DNA of 64,000 nt. Source: Scatosoma sp048465415. Its GTDB lineage: Bacteria; Bacillota; Clostridia; Christensenellales; Borkfalkiaceae. Shown here piece after piece: positions 35,237 to 43,257 of this stretch; the stretch's first letter is position 1, and each line of letters opens with the position of its first letter. The stretch spans positions 186,001 to 250,000 of the forward strand of contig DBFWLO010000009.1 in NCBI GenBank assembly GCA_048465415.1. Reading direction: 5' to 3'. The notes under the pieces were generated by a model. The model saw nothing but the letters and a program-made list of their open reading frames with translations, was not told the DNA's origin and searched no databases. A program made the translations under genes and the position numbers.

Positions 35237-37426
35237 TCAGAGGTTTTTATTCTTTTTGAGCTTTTCGAAGATAAAGATCTTAGTAAAGAGAGAATTGCCG
35301 TGCGCTTCGAAAGAAGTGTCACGGAAAATCCCTTCCAGGCCGAACGTACCGTTCATGAGCAGTTCTCCGCTGCAAACAAAGCTCTTCTCTTCCACGTAAT
35401 TGTCCTGTTTTCTCACGCTCACCGTATACATGGTGCCTTCGTCCAGTCCTTTGAACGCGAGCCTCGGCGCGCCGGCGCCCAACGTCCTGCCCTTCACCGC
35501 GCCGAGCGCGACGGCCGAAGTTTTGTTTTCTGACACGCAGATGAAGCCGCACGCGGCGATATCGTCCCCTCCGAACGCGTCGCCCAGACGATACATTGCG
35601 CCGTATTGAAAGAGCCGGCGGTATTTTTTATAGAACAGAATCTGCTTTTTCACGGTTTCCGTTTCCGCGTCGGTGAGCCGCGTCAGATCCGTTTCGTACC
35701 CGCATACGCCGAACGCGGCGACGTTGAACCTTGTTTCCAGCGCGGAGAGATTGCCCGTCTGATGATTGGGAGAAGCGGAAACGTGCGCGGCGGCGGCGCT
35801 TGGGGGATAGGCGTAAGAAGTGCCGCTTTGAATGGAAAGCCGACAGCGCGCGTCCGTGTTGTCGCTCGTCCAGATCTGCGGCATAAAGCAAAGAATCCCC
35901 AGATCGAACCGTCCGCCGCCGGAGGCGCAGCCTTCGAAGAGAACGCCGGGGAACTTCTCCACGAGTTTGCCCATGACGGTATACAGCCCTTCCGTATAGC
36001 GCAGGAAATATTCCCCCGCCGGGATTTCCCGTCCGAAACAATCGGACATGCGGCGGTTGTAGTCCCATTTGACGTAAGAGGCTTTCGTCTCGGCGATGAC
36101 CGCGGAGACCGCGCGGATCACATATTTTTGCACTTTGGGATCGGCGAGGTTGAGCATGAGCTGATTGCGCATGCGCAGAGGCTCCCTGCCGGGAATCCTC
36201 ATCGCGAATTCGGGGTGTTTGCGATAGAGCTCGCTGTTCTCGCTGATCATTTCCGGTTCCACCCAAATGCCGAATTTGAGTCCCGTCCGCCGTACTTCGT
36301 CCGCCAAAGAAGCGATTCCGCCCGTCTTTTCCGCGTAATCGAACCAGTCGCCGAGCGAGGAATCGTCGCCGTCGCGATGCCCGAACCAACCGTCGTCGAG
36401 CACAAAGAGCTCCGCGCCGACTTCCGCGGACTTTTTAGCGATCGCGAGAATACGTTCCCTGTCGAAATCGAAATAGGTTCCTTCCCAGTTGTTGACGACG
36501 ATCGGCCGTTCCCGCTCCTTCCATCTCCCGCGCACGATATGCCGGGACACGAAACGGTGCATCGCTCTGCTCACTCCGTCCTCGTCCGGCGCGTACGCCA
36601 TCACCGCCTCGGGAGAAGAGAAACTCTCTCCCGGTTCGAGCTTTTTATCGAGCAGGAAGTCGTTGAGCCCCACCAGTACGCGGGTGCGGGGATACAAATC
36701 CGCCTCCGCCGTTTCCTTATGATTTCCCGAATAGACGAGATTGAACGCGTACACGCAGCCCGGTCTTTCCAGCATCACAAACGGATTCGCGTGATGCGAG
36801 CTCCCGCCGCTCGTCGTCTCGTTGCAAACAATCCCCGCGCCGTTGACGGGCAGGCTGATTTTATTCCGCTCGTTCGCCCAGGCGCCGCGGAAGGCGACGA
36901 AGGAATAGTCGCCGCCGTAGACGTCGAGTTGCAAGGACGCGAGATTTTTCACCCGCACTTCTTTTCTGCCGCCGTTGAAGAGACGGGAGGAAACCGCGAT
37001 TACGTCCGAGTCCTCGAACACCGTGTAATATACAAACAATTTAAGTTTGGAAGCCTCGTCGAGAAATTCGAGGGCGAGCGTCTGACAGGCGCTTTTTTCC
37101 AAAGAATCGGAATAGGACGACGGCAGAGGCGAGAGATCGGGCTTTTCCGTAAACTTCGCGCGCAGGAATATAAAGCGCGCGGAAAAAGAGCCGTCCGCAA
37201 ACGTACAGGCGACTCCGAAACGGCGGACGTCCTCTCCGCCGAAAGAAGAAACGAGTTTGAGCGCGGGTTCTCTGCCTTCCCCCGCGCTCTTTAAAGGTTC
37301 GTAATCCGATCCCGGAACGTTCAGCCGTTTTCCGTAATAGAGATACTCCGCCGTCTCTCCGACGCGGATAAGCAGCGTCGTATTCGGCGTATCGAGCTTA
37401 TATACGTTTCCCTTGCGTTTTATCAT
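35237..37426 (-). CDS. alpha-galactosidase, GH36
   Basis: The 729-residue enzyme has the GH36 layout: an N-terminal beta-supersandwich, a TIM barrel with FVLDDGWFGHRDGDDSSLGDW, the nucleophile Asp in YVKWDYNRRMSD, the acid/base region EGCASGGGRFDLGI, and a C-terminal beta domain. It has no signal peptide, so it works in the cytoplasm on imported alpha-galactosides such as raffinose or melibiose. No transporter or regulator is adjacent, unlike most sugar loci. A TATAAT lies at 37516-37521 on the minus strand, but its -35 is weak. Confidence 0.93.
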   Translation of the reverse strand: MIKRKGNVYKLDTPNTTLLIRVGETAEYLYYGKRLNVPGSDYEPLKSAGEGREPALKLVSSFGGEDVRRFGVACTFADGSFSARFIFLRAKFTEKPDLSPLPSSYSDSLEKSACQTLALEFLDEASKLKLFVYYTVFEDSDVIAVSSRLFNGGRKEVRVKNLASLQLDVYGGDYSFVAFRGAWANERNKISLPVNGAGIVCNETTSGGSSHHANPFVMLERPGCVYAFNLVYSGNHKETAEADLYPRTRVLVGLNDFLLDKKLEPGESFSSPEAVMAYAPDEDGVSRAMHRFVSRHIVRGRWKERERPIVVNNWEGTYFDFDRERILAIAKKSAEVGAELFVLDDGWFGHRDGDDSSLGDWFDYAEKTGGIASLADEVRRTGLKFGIWVEPEMISENSELYRKHPEFAMRIPGREPLRMRNQLMLNLADPKVQKYVIRAVSAVIAETKASYVKWDYNRRMSDCFGREIPAGEYFLRYTEGLYTVMGKLVEKFPGVLFEGCASGGGRFDLGILCFMPQIWTSDNTDARCRLSIQSGTSYAYPPSAAAAHVSASPNHQTGNLSALETRFNVAAFGVCGYETDLTRLTDAETETVKKQILFYKKYRRLFQYGAMYRLGDAFGGDDIAACGFICVSENKTSAVALGAVKGRTLGAGAPRLAFKGLDEGTMYTVSVRKQDNYVEEKSFVCSGELLMNGTFGLEGIFRDTSFEAHGNSLFTKIFIFEKLKKNKNL

Positions 37427-37581
37427 ATCGTCTCCTTGTTTCGCTCAAAAAACCGGGCGAACGCCGCGGCGAATTTGCGCCTTCGGCTCTTCGAGTAAAA
37501 TCGTGGCGATTTTTATTATATCATAACGCGCCGAAAATGTATATCGTTTTTTCGGTTTTTTGCGGCTTTTTCCCTTTGTTT

Positions 37582-37806
37582 TCAGTCCTCCGACTTCTGT
37601 CCCCGTCTCGCGGAAAGCAGATCTTCGAGGAAAAATACGTCTTCGGCGACCGAAGAGAGGCATTGGTTGAGATAACTTCGCGCTTCCTTTCTCGTCGCCG
37701 AAAAGATCGCCGTGCAGTATTCGCGCATCAGCGACTTTTCCATAAACAGCATATCTTGCAGACTGTCGTATTCGTTGAGCGTGATCTCCCGTTTGCTGTT
37801 TTTCAT
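37582..37806 (-). CDS. CotF-like spore coat protein
   Basis: The 74-residue helical protein matches the small CotF-type coat proteins: TLNEYDSLQDMLFMEKSLMREYCTA over the first half and an LNQCLSSVAEDVFFLEDLL helix. The usual C-terminal aromatic motif is missing and the tail is charged. It overlaps the 68-residue gene upstream as ATGA. It suggests that the host forms spores or descends from spore formers. Confidence 0.7.
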   Translation of the reverse strand: MKNSKREITLNEYDSLQDMLFMEKSLMREYCTAIFSATRKEARSYLNQCLSSVAEDVFFLEDLLSARRGQKSED

Positions 37807-38009
37807 TTATTCGCCCCTCCTATCAGCTTTTTGAGCGCCTTTTTGCGTTCCTCGTGACGGATAGCGAGCGCCTCCATATCCTCCGCCAAAGCCGTGTCCG
37901 TGAGCAGTCTGGAATAGACTCTCGCCTTCTTCACCGACAGATCCTCCGCTTCGGCCAGCATCGTCATAAGCTCGTATTCGCATTCGAATCCGCCTTCGTA
38001 TTCGTCCAT
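37803..38009 (-). CDS. small helical protein coupled to the CotF-like gene
   Basis: An acidic, mostly helical 68-residue protein (MDEYEGGFECEYELMTMLAE at the start). It has GGGAGG upstream and overlaps the CotF-like gene by 4 bases, so the two are made together and may form a pair in the spore. No family recognised. Confidence 0.6.
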   Translation of the reverse strand: MDEYEGGFECEYELMTMLAEAEDLSVKKARVYSRLLTDTALAEDMEALAIRHEERKKALKKLIGGANK

Positions 38010-38042
38010 AAAAAAACCTCCCTGTCTTCTGATACTTAAAAG

Positions 38043-38072
38043 AAGTATGCGGAAAACGGGGAAGATTTATTC
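38043..38072 (-). promoter_or_regulatory. possible sporulation-type promoter of the coat gene pair
   Basis: On the minus strand GAATAAA (38066-38072) and CATACTT (38043-38049) are 16 bp apart, close to the sigma-E pattern, though the spacing is one base long. No sigma-A hexamers fit here. Confidence 0.35.
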
Positions 38073-38089
38073 GTAAGAGAAAAAGCGGC

Positions 38090-38731
38090 TCAGTCCTTTT
38101 TGACTTTCTTTTTGAAAAAATCGCAATAGGGCGCGAGCGTACAGTTTTCGCAGTCCGGCCGCTGGGAATGGCATACCCGCCGCCCGTGAAAAATCAGCCA
38201 GTGATGCGCTTTCGACCAGTCGGATTTGGGAACGGAGCGGTGCAGGTCCTCTTCCACCTCCGCGGGCGTTTTCCCGTCCGCGAGCCCTAAACGGTTGCTG
38301 ACGCGGAACACGTGCGTGTCCACGGCGATCGCGTCGCCGCCGAACGCCACCGAATAGACGACGTTCGCCGTCTTTTTCCCCACGCCGGCAAGACTCATCA
38401 GCTCCTTGACGTTGTCGGGCACTCTGCCGCCGAACTTTTCGAGAATATCCCGGCTCGCGGAAAGAATATGCTCCGCCTTTGTCTTATACAGCCCGCAGGA
38501 AAAAATATAATTTTCGAGCTCTTCCTGCGTCAGGAGAACCATCGTTTCGGGCGTGGAATGCTTTTGAAACAGCACTTCCGTGACCTTATTGACTCTTACG
38601 TCCGTACACTGCGCCGAGAGTATCACCGCCACCAAAAGTTCATAGGAGCTCCCGTAATGGAGCGCCGGCCTCGCGTCGGGGTATAATCGCGCCAGCTCGG
38701 CCAGCGCCGCTTTTCTGTCCTGAATTTTCAT
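38090..38731 (-). CDS. nth: endonuclease III
   Basis: Nth removes oxidised pyrimidines and nicks abasic sites. The 213-residue protein has the helix-hairpin-helix LMSLAGVGKKTANVV, with the catalytic Lys in GVGKKTA, the Asp in AVDTHVFRVSNRL, and the four-cysteine Fe-S cluster CHSQRPDCENCTLAPYC. ATG 38731 starts the conserved region but has no ribosome binding site: the -10 box ends 9 bases before it, so the mRNA should be nearly leaderless. Confidence 0.94.
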   Translation of the reverse strand: MKIQDRKAALAELARLYPDARPALHYGSSYELLVAVILSAQCTDVRVNKVTEVLFQKHSTPETMVLLTQEELENYIFSCGLYKTKAEHILSASRDILEKFGGRVPDNVKELMSLAGVGKKTANVVYSVAFGGDAIAVDTHVFRVSNRLGLADGKTPAEVEEDLHRSVPKSDWSKAHHWLIFHGRRVCHSQRPDCENCTLAPYCDFFKKKVKKD

Positions 38732-38740
38732 AACGCTATC

Positions 38741-38769
38741 AGTATACCACATTTCGGCGGCGTTAGCAA
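38741..38769 (-). promoter_or_regulatory. promoter of nth (near-leaderless)
   Basis: On the minus strand TTGCTA (38764-38769) and TATACT (38741-38746) are 17 bp apart. Transcription should begin about three bases before the start codon at 38731. Confidence 0.7.
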
Positions 38770-38850
38770 GTTTTTCCCGTAAAAACTTTTCTTTTCATCC
38801 AATTTTTCCCTGAACTTCCCCCGATCTCCTCCCCTTATCTTTTTCCGTTT

Positions 38851-39123
38851 TTATCTCCCGTACGTGGGAGAATAGGGCGTTACCACCGCCCGCCCGTTTT
38901 TGTAATCGATCTTATAAAAGCCCTTGAAGGCGGAATATTTTCCAAGCCGCAAAACAGCCTGCGCACGCACGAACGCAGCGGAATCGAATCTGACGCACAG
39001 GCCGCAGCCGATGTTCGCCTCCTTCGGCGCGGAAGCTGTCTGCGCCGCCACGCCGTATTTATATAAACGCCCCGCGTAATCCAGAGCCTGCGCGCGGGAA
39101 CGGAACACTGCAAGTATCGTCAT
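38851..39123 (-). CDS. DUF3343 protein (putative Se/S carrier-like)
   Basis: The 90-residue protein matches DUF3343: FRSRAQALDYAGRLYKYGV, then ANIGCGLCVRF with conserved cysteines. The family is often linked to selenium or sulfur transfer. It is divergent from a cysteine-desulfurase-like gene 68 bp away, which supports that link. GGAGG lies 13 bases from its ATG but only 5 bases from a 3-codon ORF (39120-39131) whose TGA overlaps its start. Confidence 0.78.
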   Translation of the reverse strand: MTILAVFRSRAQALDYAGRLYKYGVAAQTASAPKEANIGCGLCVRFDSAAFVRAQAVLRLGKYSAFKGFYKIDYKNGRAVVTPYSPTYGR

Positions 39124-39191
39124 AATGTCATACCGACCTCCTCGGCGGAATACTATATTTTATGACTCTACAAAAAAAGAGGTGACTTTTC

Positions 39192-40310
39192 ATGATTTAT
39201 TTCGATAACGCGGCGACGGGGGGACGCAAGCCCGACGCCGTGATTTCCGCCGTTTCCTCTGCGGTCCGGCTCTGCGCGAACCCGGGCAGGAGCGGCCATA
39301 AACTCTCCCTGGCCTGTGCCTCCGTCGTCTTAAACTGCCGCAGCGCGCTTTCCGATTATTTCAACGGCGGCGGCTTCGAGCGGGTGATCTTCACCAAAAA
39401 CTGCACGGAAGCGCTCCATATCGCTATATTCGGCACGCTCGAAAAAGGCGACCACGTCGTCACCACGTGCATGGAACACAATTCCGTTCTCCGTCCCCTC
39501 GAATTTCTCGCCAAAGCGGGAGTCATCACCTACGACGTGTGTCCTTTGACGGACGGAAACATCTCCCCGGAAAATTTCGCTTCTCTCGTCCGGCCGAACA
39601 CGAAGATGGCGATCGTCACCTCCGCTTCCAACGTCACGGGCACGGTTCCTCCGATCGATAAAATCAAAGCGGCGCTCCCCGAACGGGTGCTGTTCGTCTG
39701 CGACGGCGCGCAGGGAGGCGGGCATGTGCCCATCGATATGGCAAAGACGGGCATCGACGCACTGGCCTTAGCGGGGCATAAAGGCATGATGGGAATCCAG
39801 GGCAGCGGCGCATTGCTCTTTTCCGAGCGCATGGCGCCCCGGCCGGTCATGTTCGGAGGCACGGGCAGCGAAAGTTTTTCCCTCGATATGCCCGATTTTT
39901 ACCCCGACGCGCTGGAAGCGGGCACTATCGCCTATCCCGCCGTCGCCTCGCTGTTTGAAGGAGTGACTTATCTCGACTCCCGCGGCGAAGAAATCTCACG
40001 GCACCTGCTCTTTCTGACCTCGTATCTCATCGAAAGCCTGAAAAGACTAACGCCGTACAGATGCTATTCGCAGCCCAATCCCTGCGGGATCGTCTCTTTC
40101 TCGCATCGGGAGATTCAATCGGAGTTCCTCGCGGGGGAACTCTCGGACACGTACTCCGTCGCGGTGCGGGGCGGCCTGCACTGCGCGCCGCTCATGCACG
40201 AGGCGCTCGGCACTTCGGACGGCGGGCTCGTGCGCGTGAGCTTTTCGCATTTCAACCAAAAGGAAGAAATCGACGTGCTCCTGCGCGCTTTGAAAAAAAT
40301 CGGAAAATAG
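39192..40310 (+). CDS. cysteine desulfurase family protein (class V aminotransferase, EF2568 type)
   Basis: This PLP enzyme has 372 residues. The PLP Lys is in LALAGHKGMMGIQG, and the candidate catalytic Cys is in RGGLHCAPLMHEALG. The opening MIYFDNAATGGRKPDAV is typical of the EF2568-type family (TIGR01977). These enzymes release sulfur or selenium from cysteine or selenocysteine. AGAGGTGA precedes the start. The divergent DUF3343 gene is a frequent neighbour of this family. Confidence 0.87.
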   Translation: MIYFDNAATGGRKPDAVISAVSSAVRLCANPGRSGHKLSLACASVVLNCRSALSDYFNGGGFERVIFTKNCTEALHIAIFGTLEKGDHVVTTCMEHNSVLRPLEFLAKAGVITYDVCPLTDGNISPENFASLVRPNTKMAIVTSASNVTGTVPPIDKIKAALPERVLFVCDGAQGGGHVPIDMAKTGIDALALAGHKGMMGIQGSGALLFSERMAPRPVMFGGTGSESFSLDMPDFYPDALEAGTIAYPAVASLFEGVTYLDSRGEEISRHLLFLTSYLIESLKRLTPYRCYSQPNPCGIVSFSHREIQSEFLAGELSDTYSVAVRGGLHCAPLMHEALGTSDGGLVRVSFSHFNQKEEIDVLLRALKKIGK

Positions 40311-40367
40311 GTAATCGAAAAACGCAGGCGGACGCCTGCGCTTTTCGTTATGTAAAACAATTCTTTT

Positions 40368-40682
40368 TCAGATACGTTTCAATCTCTCCACCACCGTTTT
40401 GAGTTTGCGTCTTTGTCCGCCGTCGAGGAGGGGAGAAAACTGCTCGTAGAAAGAATCGATCTCCTCGTTCGATAAGGTGCCGGCGCGCTTGCTCTTTTCC
40501 GCTTCGTTTAAAATATTCATCAGCATTTCCGAGCTGTTTTTACCGTTGTAAGCGGCGGCGATCTTTTTCGTCAGCTCGGTCGCGGAATTTTCAAGAGCCG
40601 GGTCAGGGGTGACGACCGCTTTCTTCAAAGCCTCCTTCTCGGGTTCGGGCGGCTGGGGATTGTAGTCTTTAAAACTTCTCAT
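40368..40682 (-). CDS. 104-residue helical protein, unknown
   Basis: The protein opens with a Pro-rich MRSFKDYNPQPPEPEKEALK and continues as charged helices. It has AGGAG before its ATG. It is divergent from a second unknown gene across an 84-bp region containing the palindrome GATAATTTTTATTATC, so the two may be co-regulated. No family recognised; sporulation is a possibility only. Confidence 0.6.
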   Translation of the reverse strand: MRSFKDYNPQPPEPEKEALKKAVVTPDPALENSATELTKKIAAAYNGKNSSEMLMNILNEAEKSKRAGTLSNEEIDSFYEQFSPLLDGGQRRKLKTVVERLKRI

Positions 40683-40766
40683 GAACTCCTCCTGGGACGG
40701 ATAATTTTTATTATCATCTTATGAAGGGAAGAAATTTTTCGCCACCGTCTTTCATATATTGACAGT

Positions 40767-41150
40767 ATGGAAATCATGATGCTCATTCTCTTATACTATC
40801 TTTCGCAGAACCCGAATTTTCCCGAAAGCGTGAAGCCGCTGATGGGTAAATTGAAAAATTCCCAGGAGATGCTGAAATTTTTGAACGACCTCTCCCGCTT
40901 TTCGGAGATGTTTTCCATTTTTCAGAAACAGGCGAAGGAACAGGAAACCACGCCGCCTCCTCCCAAAGGCGGCCCCGGGCCGAAAGAGCCGGGCGGGAAG
41001 GAAGCGCGGGAACAGACAGCGAAGGAATCATGCCCCGGAGAGGGCAAGGGCGCGCCCCCGGCCGGAGAAGAAAAACCGCGATCCCCCACCAACGGAATCG
41101 CGGACAAATTCATCGAGGACTGCCTCGAACGGTATTTCAAAAAGCACTGA
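40767..41150 (+). CDS. 127-residue protein with hydrophobic N-terminus and Pro/Gly-rich linker, unknown
   Basis: An N-terminal helix (MEIMMLILLYYLSQNPNF) precedes a helical part (LKNSQEMLKFLNDLSRFSEMF), then a Pro/Gly/Lys/Glu-rich linker, and a short C-terminal helix (IADKFIEDCLERYFKKH). No ribosome binding site is obvious. Divergent from the 104-residue gene. Confidence 0.55.
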   Translation: MEIMMLILLYYLSQNPNFPESVKPLMGKLKNSQEMLKFLNDLSRFSEMFSIFQKQAKEQETTPPPPKGGPGPKEPGGKEAREQTAKESCPGEGKGAPPAGEEKPRSPTNGIADKFIEDCLERYFKKH

Positions 41151-41167
41151 GGCCCTTCCCTGCGTTT

Positions 41168-41533
41168 TCAATTCCCGCGGCCGGGATTTAACGCGTTCCG
41201 CCAGTTGGGCGGCTCTCCGTCGTCTCCCCAGTATTCGTCCAGGGCGACGATTTTATCCGCTTTCAGCCGCATAAAAGACACGACGTGAAAGGACGACTTT
41301 TTATCTCTGGTGTAGACGTGTACGACGCTGACGAGCGATTCTCCGTATCGTTCCGTCCGTTCGATCTCTCCGTCCCAGTCGCCCGGATATTCGCAGTTCG
41401 CCCGGATAAACCCCTCCACGTCGAATTTCTCCGAAGTATTATGCCAGCATACGTACGCGGCCTCGTCGAAGAAGCCGCGGATTTCCCGCGCTTTCTGACC
41501 GAGTACCGCCCGCCAGTATTTTTTTAGCTCCAT
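41168..41533 (-). CDS. NTF2/SnoaL-like protein
   Basis: The 121-residue protein has the cone-fold pattern of NTF2-like domains: an N-terminal helix, WHNTSEKFDVEGFIRANCEYPGDWDGEIE, then strands ending in LDEYWGDDGEPPNWR. No catalytic set can be assigned. It follows the SDR gene by 19 bp and is the last gene of the aro operon. Confidence 0.72.
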   Translation of the reverse strand: MELKKYWRAVLGQKAREIRGFFDEAAYVCWHNTSEKFDVEGFIRANCEYPGDWDGEIERTERYGESLVSVVHVYTRDKKSSFHVVSFMRLKADKIVALDEYWGDDGEPPNWRNALNPGRGN

Positions 41534-41552
41534 TGCGCTTTTTCCTCTCTTT

Positions 41553-42251
41553 TCAGACGATCGAAAAACCGCCGTTCACCGGCAGATCCACGCCCGTCAC
41601 GTACTCGTTTTCTTCCAGAAACAAAACGGCTTTCGCGACGTCCTCGCTCCGTCCGATCCTGCCCAAAGGGATCTCCTCTTTGATCGCCGCTTTTTCCTCC
41701 GCGGAAAAACAGGCGTGCATGCGCGTCTCGACGACGCCCGGCGAAACGCTGTTGACGCGTATCCCCGACCAGCCGAGCTCTTTGGCGAGCGCTTTGGTAA
41801 AACCGATCAGGGCCGCTTTGGAGGCGGAATACGCGCTCTCGCAGCTGCCGCCCACTTCCCCCCAGACGGAGGAAATATTGACGATGAGTCCGTTCTTTCG
41901 CCCGATCATCCCCTTTGCCGCTTCGCGCGCGCAGAGAAACGCGCCCGTCACGTTGACCGCAAACAACCGGTTCCACTCTTCCAAAGTGACGTCCTGAATC
42001 TGTTTGATCAAAGCCACGCCCGCGTTGTTGACGAGAATATCCACTTTGCCGAGCCATGAAAAAAGCCCTTTCACGTCCGCTTCTTCCGCCACGTCGGCGC
42101 GAAACGTCTCGATCCCTTCCGCCGCCGCTTCCTGCGCGCTCTCCTCGTCCGAGGAATACGCCGCGGCCACCCGGTATCCTTTTCTCAGAAACGCAAGCGC
42201 GACCGCTTTGCCGATTCCCCGTACGCCTCCCGTCACCAAAACCGTCTTCAT
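41553..42251 (-). CDS. short-chain dehydrogenase/reductase, FabG-like
   Basis: This 232-residue SDR has the nucleotide motif TGGVRGIGKA, NNAG at about residue 78, the catalytic Ser in ISSVWGEVGG and YSASKAA with Tyr and Lys. It resembles 3-oxoacyl-ACP reductase, but no fatty-acid genes are near. It overlaps aroK by 4 bases, so it is part of the aro transcript. Its substrate is open. Confidence 0.85.
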   Translation of the reverse strand: MKTVLVTGGVRGIGKAVALAFLRKGYRVAAAYSSDEESAQEAAAEGIETFRADVAEEADVKGLFSWLGKVDILVNNAGVALIKQIQDVTLEEWNRLFAVNVTGAFLCAREAAKGMIGRKNGLIVNISSVWGEVGGSCESAYSASKAALIGFTKALAKELGWSGIRVNSVSPGVVETRMHACFSAEEKAAIKEEIPLGRIGRSEDVAKAVLFLEENEYVTGVDLPVNGGFSIV

Positions 42252-42796
42252 CGCATACCTGCCCCGTCCGTTTTTTCTTCGTCCGCCTTATATTCCCGCA
42301 GGATCGCAATCACGGCTTCGGCGCATTCCCCGATCGTTTTCCCGTCGACGTCGACGATGAAATCCGCGACGTGTTCGTAAACGGGCATACGTTCTTTGAG
42401 CAGTTCCGAAAGTTTATCCTGAATCACGCCCGAATCCGCTTGCAGAAGCGGTCGGTTTTCGTAAACTTTCAGACGCCGGATAAGCGTCGCCAAAGAAGCG
42501 CGCAGAAAAACGATCTTGCCGTTCCGCTGTAAAAGCTCGTTATTCTCCCGTTTGAGGACCAACCCGCCGCCCGTCGAGATGATCAGGTTGTCCTCTTCGG
42601 CGAGTTCTTTGACGATGCCCGATTCCAGTTTGCGGAAATATTCTTCCCCGTAATACTCGAAAATATCGGAAATATTTCCGTAGCGGTCGATGATCATCTG
42701 ATCGGTGTCGTACCAGCGCCGTCCCGAAAGCTCGGCGATCTTCACGCCCACGGTGGTCTTGCCCGCGCCCATCATTCCGCAAAGGATCAGGTTCAT
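42248..42796 (-). CDS. aroK: shikimate kinase
   Basis: AroK phosphorylates shikimate at the 3-hydroxyl. Walker A GMMGAGKTT, the shikimate contacts in DTDQMI and STGGGLVL, and the lid Arg in ENRPLL are present. It overlaps aroQ by 4 bases. Confidence 0.94.
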   Translation of the reverse strand: MNLILCGMMGAGKTTVGVKIAELSGRRWYDTDQMIIDRYGNISDIFEYYGEEYFRKLESGIVKELAEEDNLIISTGGGLVLKRENNELLQRNGKIVFLRASLATLIRRLKVYENRPLLQADSGVIQDKLSELLKERMPVYEHVADFIVDVDGKTIGECAEAVIAILREYKADEEKTDGAGMR

Positions 42797-43254
42797 GCTT
42801 TTCCTCCTTTTTTAAGCGCCGCCAGGACTTCCCGGAGTCCTTCTATGGCCGCGAGATAGCTCGCGGAGCCGAACCCGAACACCACGCCCCGGCACACTTC
42901 GGAAAGTACGCTTTTACGGCGGAACTCTTCGCGGGCGGCGATGTTCGAGAGGTGCACTTCCGCGACGGGAATATCGATCGCGGCTACCGCGTCGCGGATC
43001 GCGTAGCTGTAATGAGAAAACGCGCCGGCGTTGAGCAGAATCGCGTCGCAGGTCTTATTCAAAAAAGCCTCGTGCAGTTTACCGCAGATTTCTCCTTCCA
43101 GATTGCTCTGAAAAAATTCCGCCGTGTCGCCGTTCTGCTCGCAGCGGGCGGCGATCTTTCGATTGAGTTCTTCGAGCGGCTCGTTTCCGTAAACGCTCTT
43201 CTCACGCAGTCCCGTAAGATTGAGATTGACTCCGTTAATCACTAAAAATTTCAT
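42793..43254 (-). CDS. aroQ: 3-dehydroquinate dehydratase, type II
   Basis: The type II enzyme forms 3-dehydroshikimate in a dodecamer. The signature is NGVNLNLTGLREKSVYG; the lid Tyr and the catalytic His in EVHLSNIAAREEFRRKS and the NAGAFSHYSYAIRDAV block are present. The enzyme is a little divergent (NGVNLN for the usual GPNLN). It is 3 bp from aroE. Confidence 0.94.
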   Translation of the reverse strand: MKFLVINGVNLNLTGLREKSVYGNEPLEELNRKIAARCEQNGDTAEFFQSNLEGEICGKLHEAFLNKTCDAILLNAGAFSHYSYAIRDAVAAIDIPVAEVHLSNIAAREEFRRKSVLSEVCRGVVFGFGSASYLAAIEGLREVLAALKKGGKA

Positions 43255-43257
43255 ACC

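Noticed and set aside
37440..37490. GC-rich hairpins with a U run before the alpha-galactosidase gene, as a possible attenuator
   Set aside because: Several short stems compete and none places the U run right after a stable stem.
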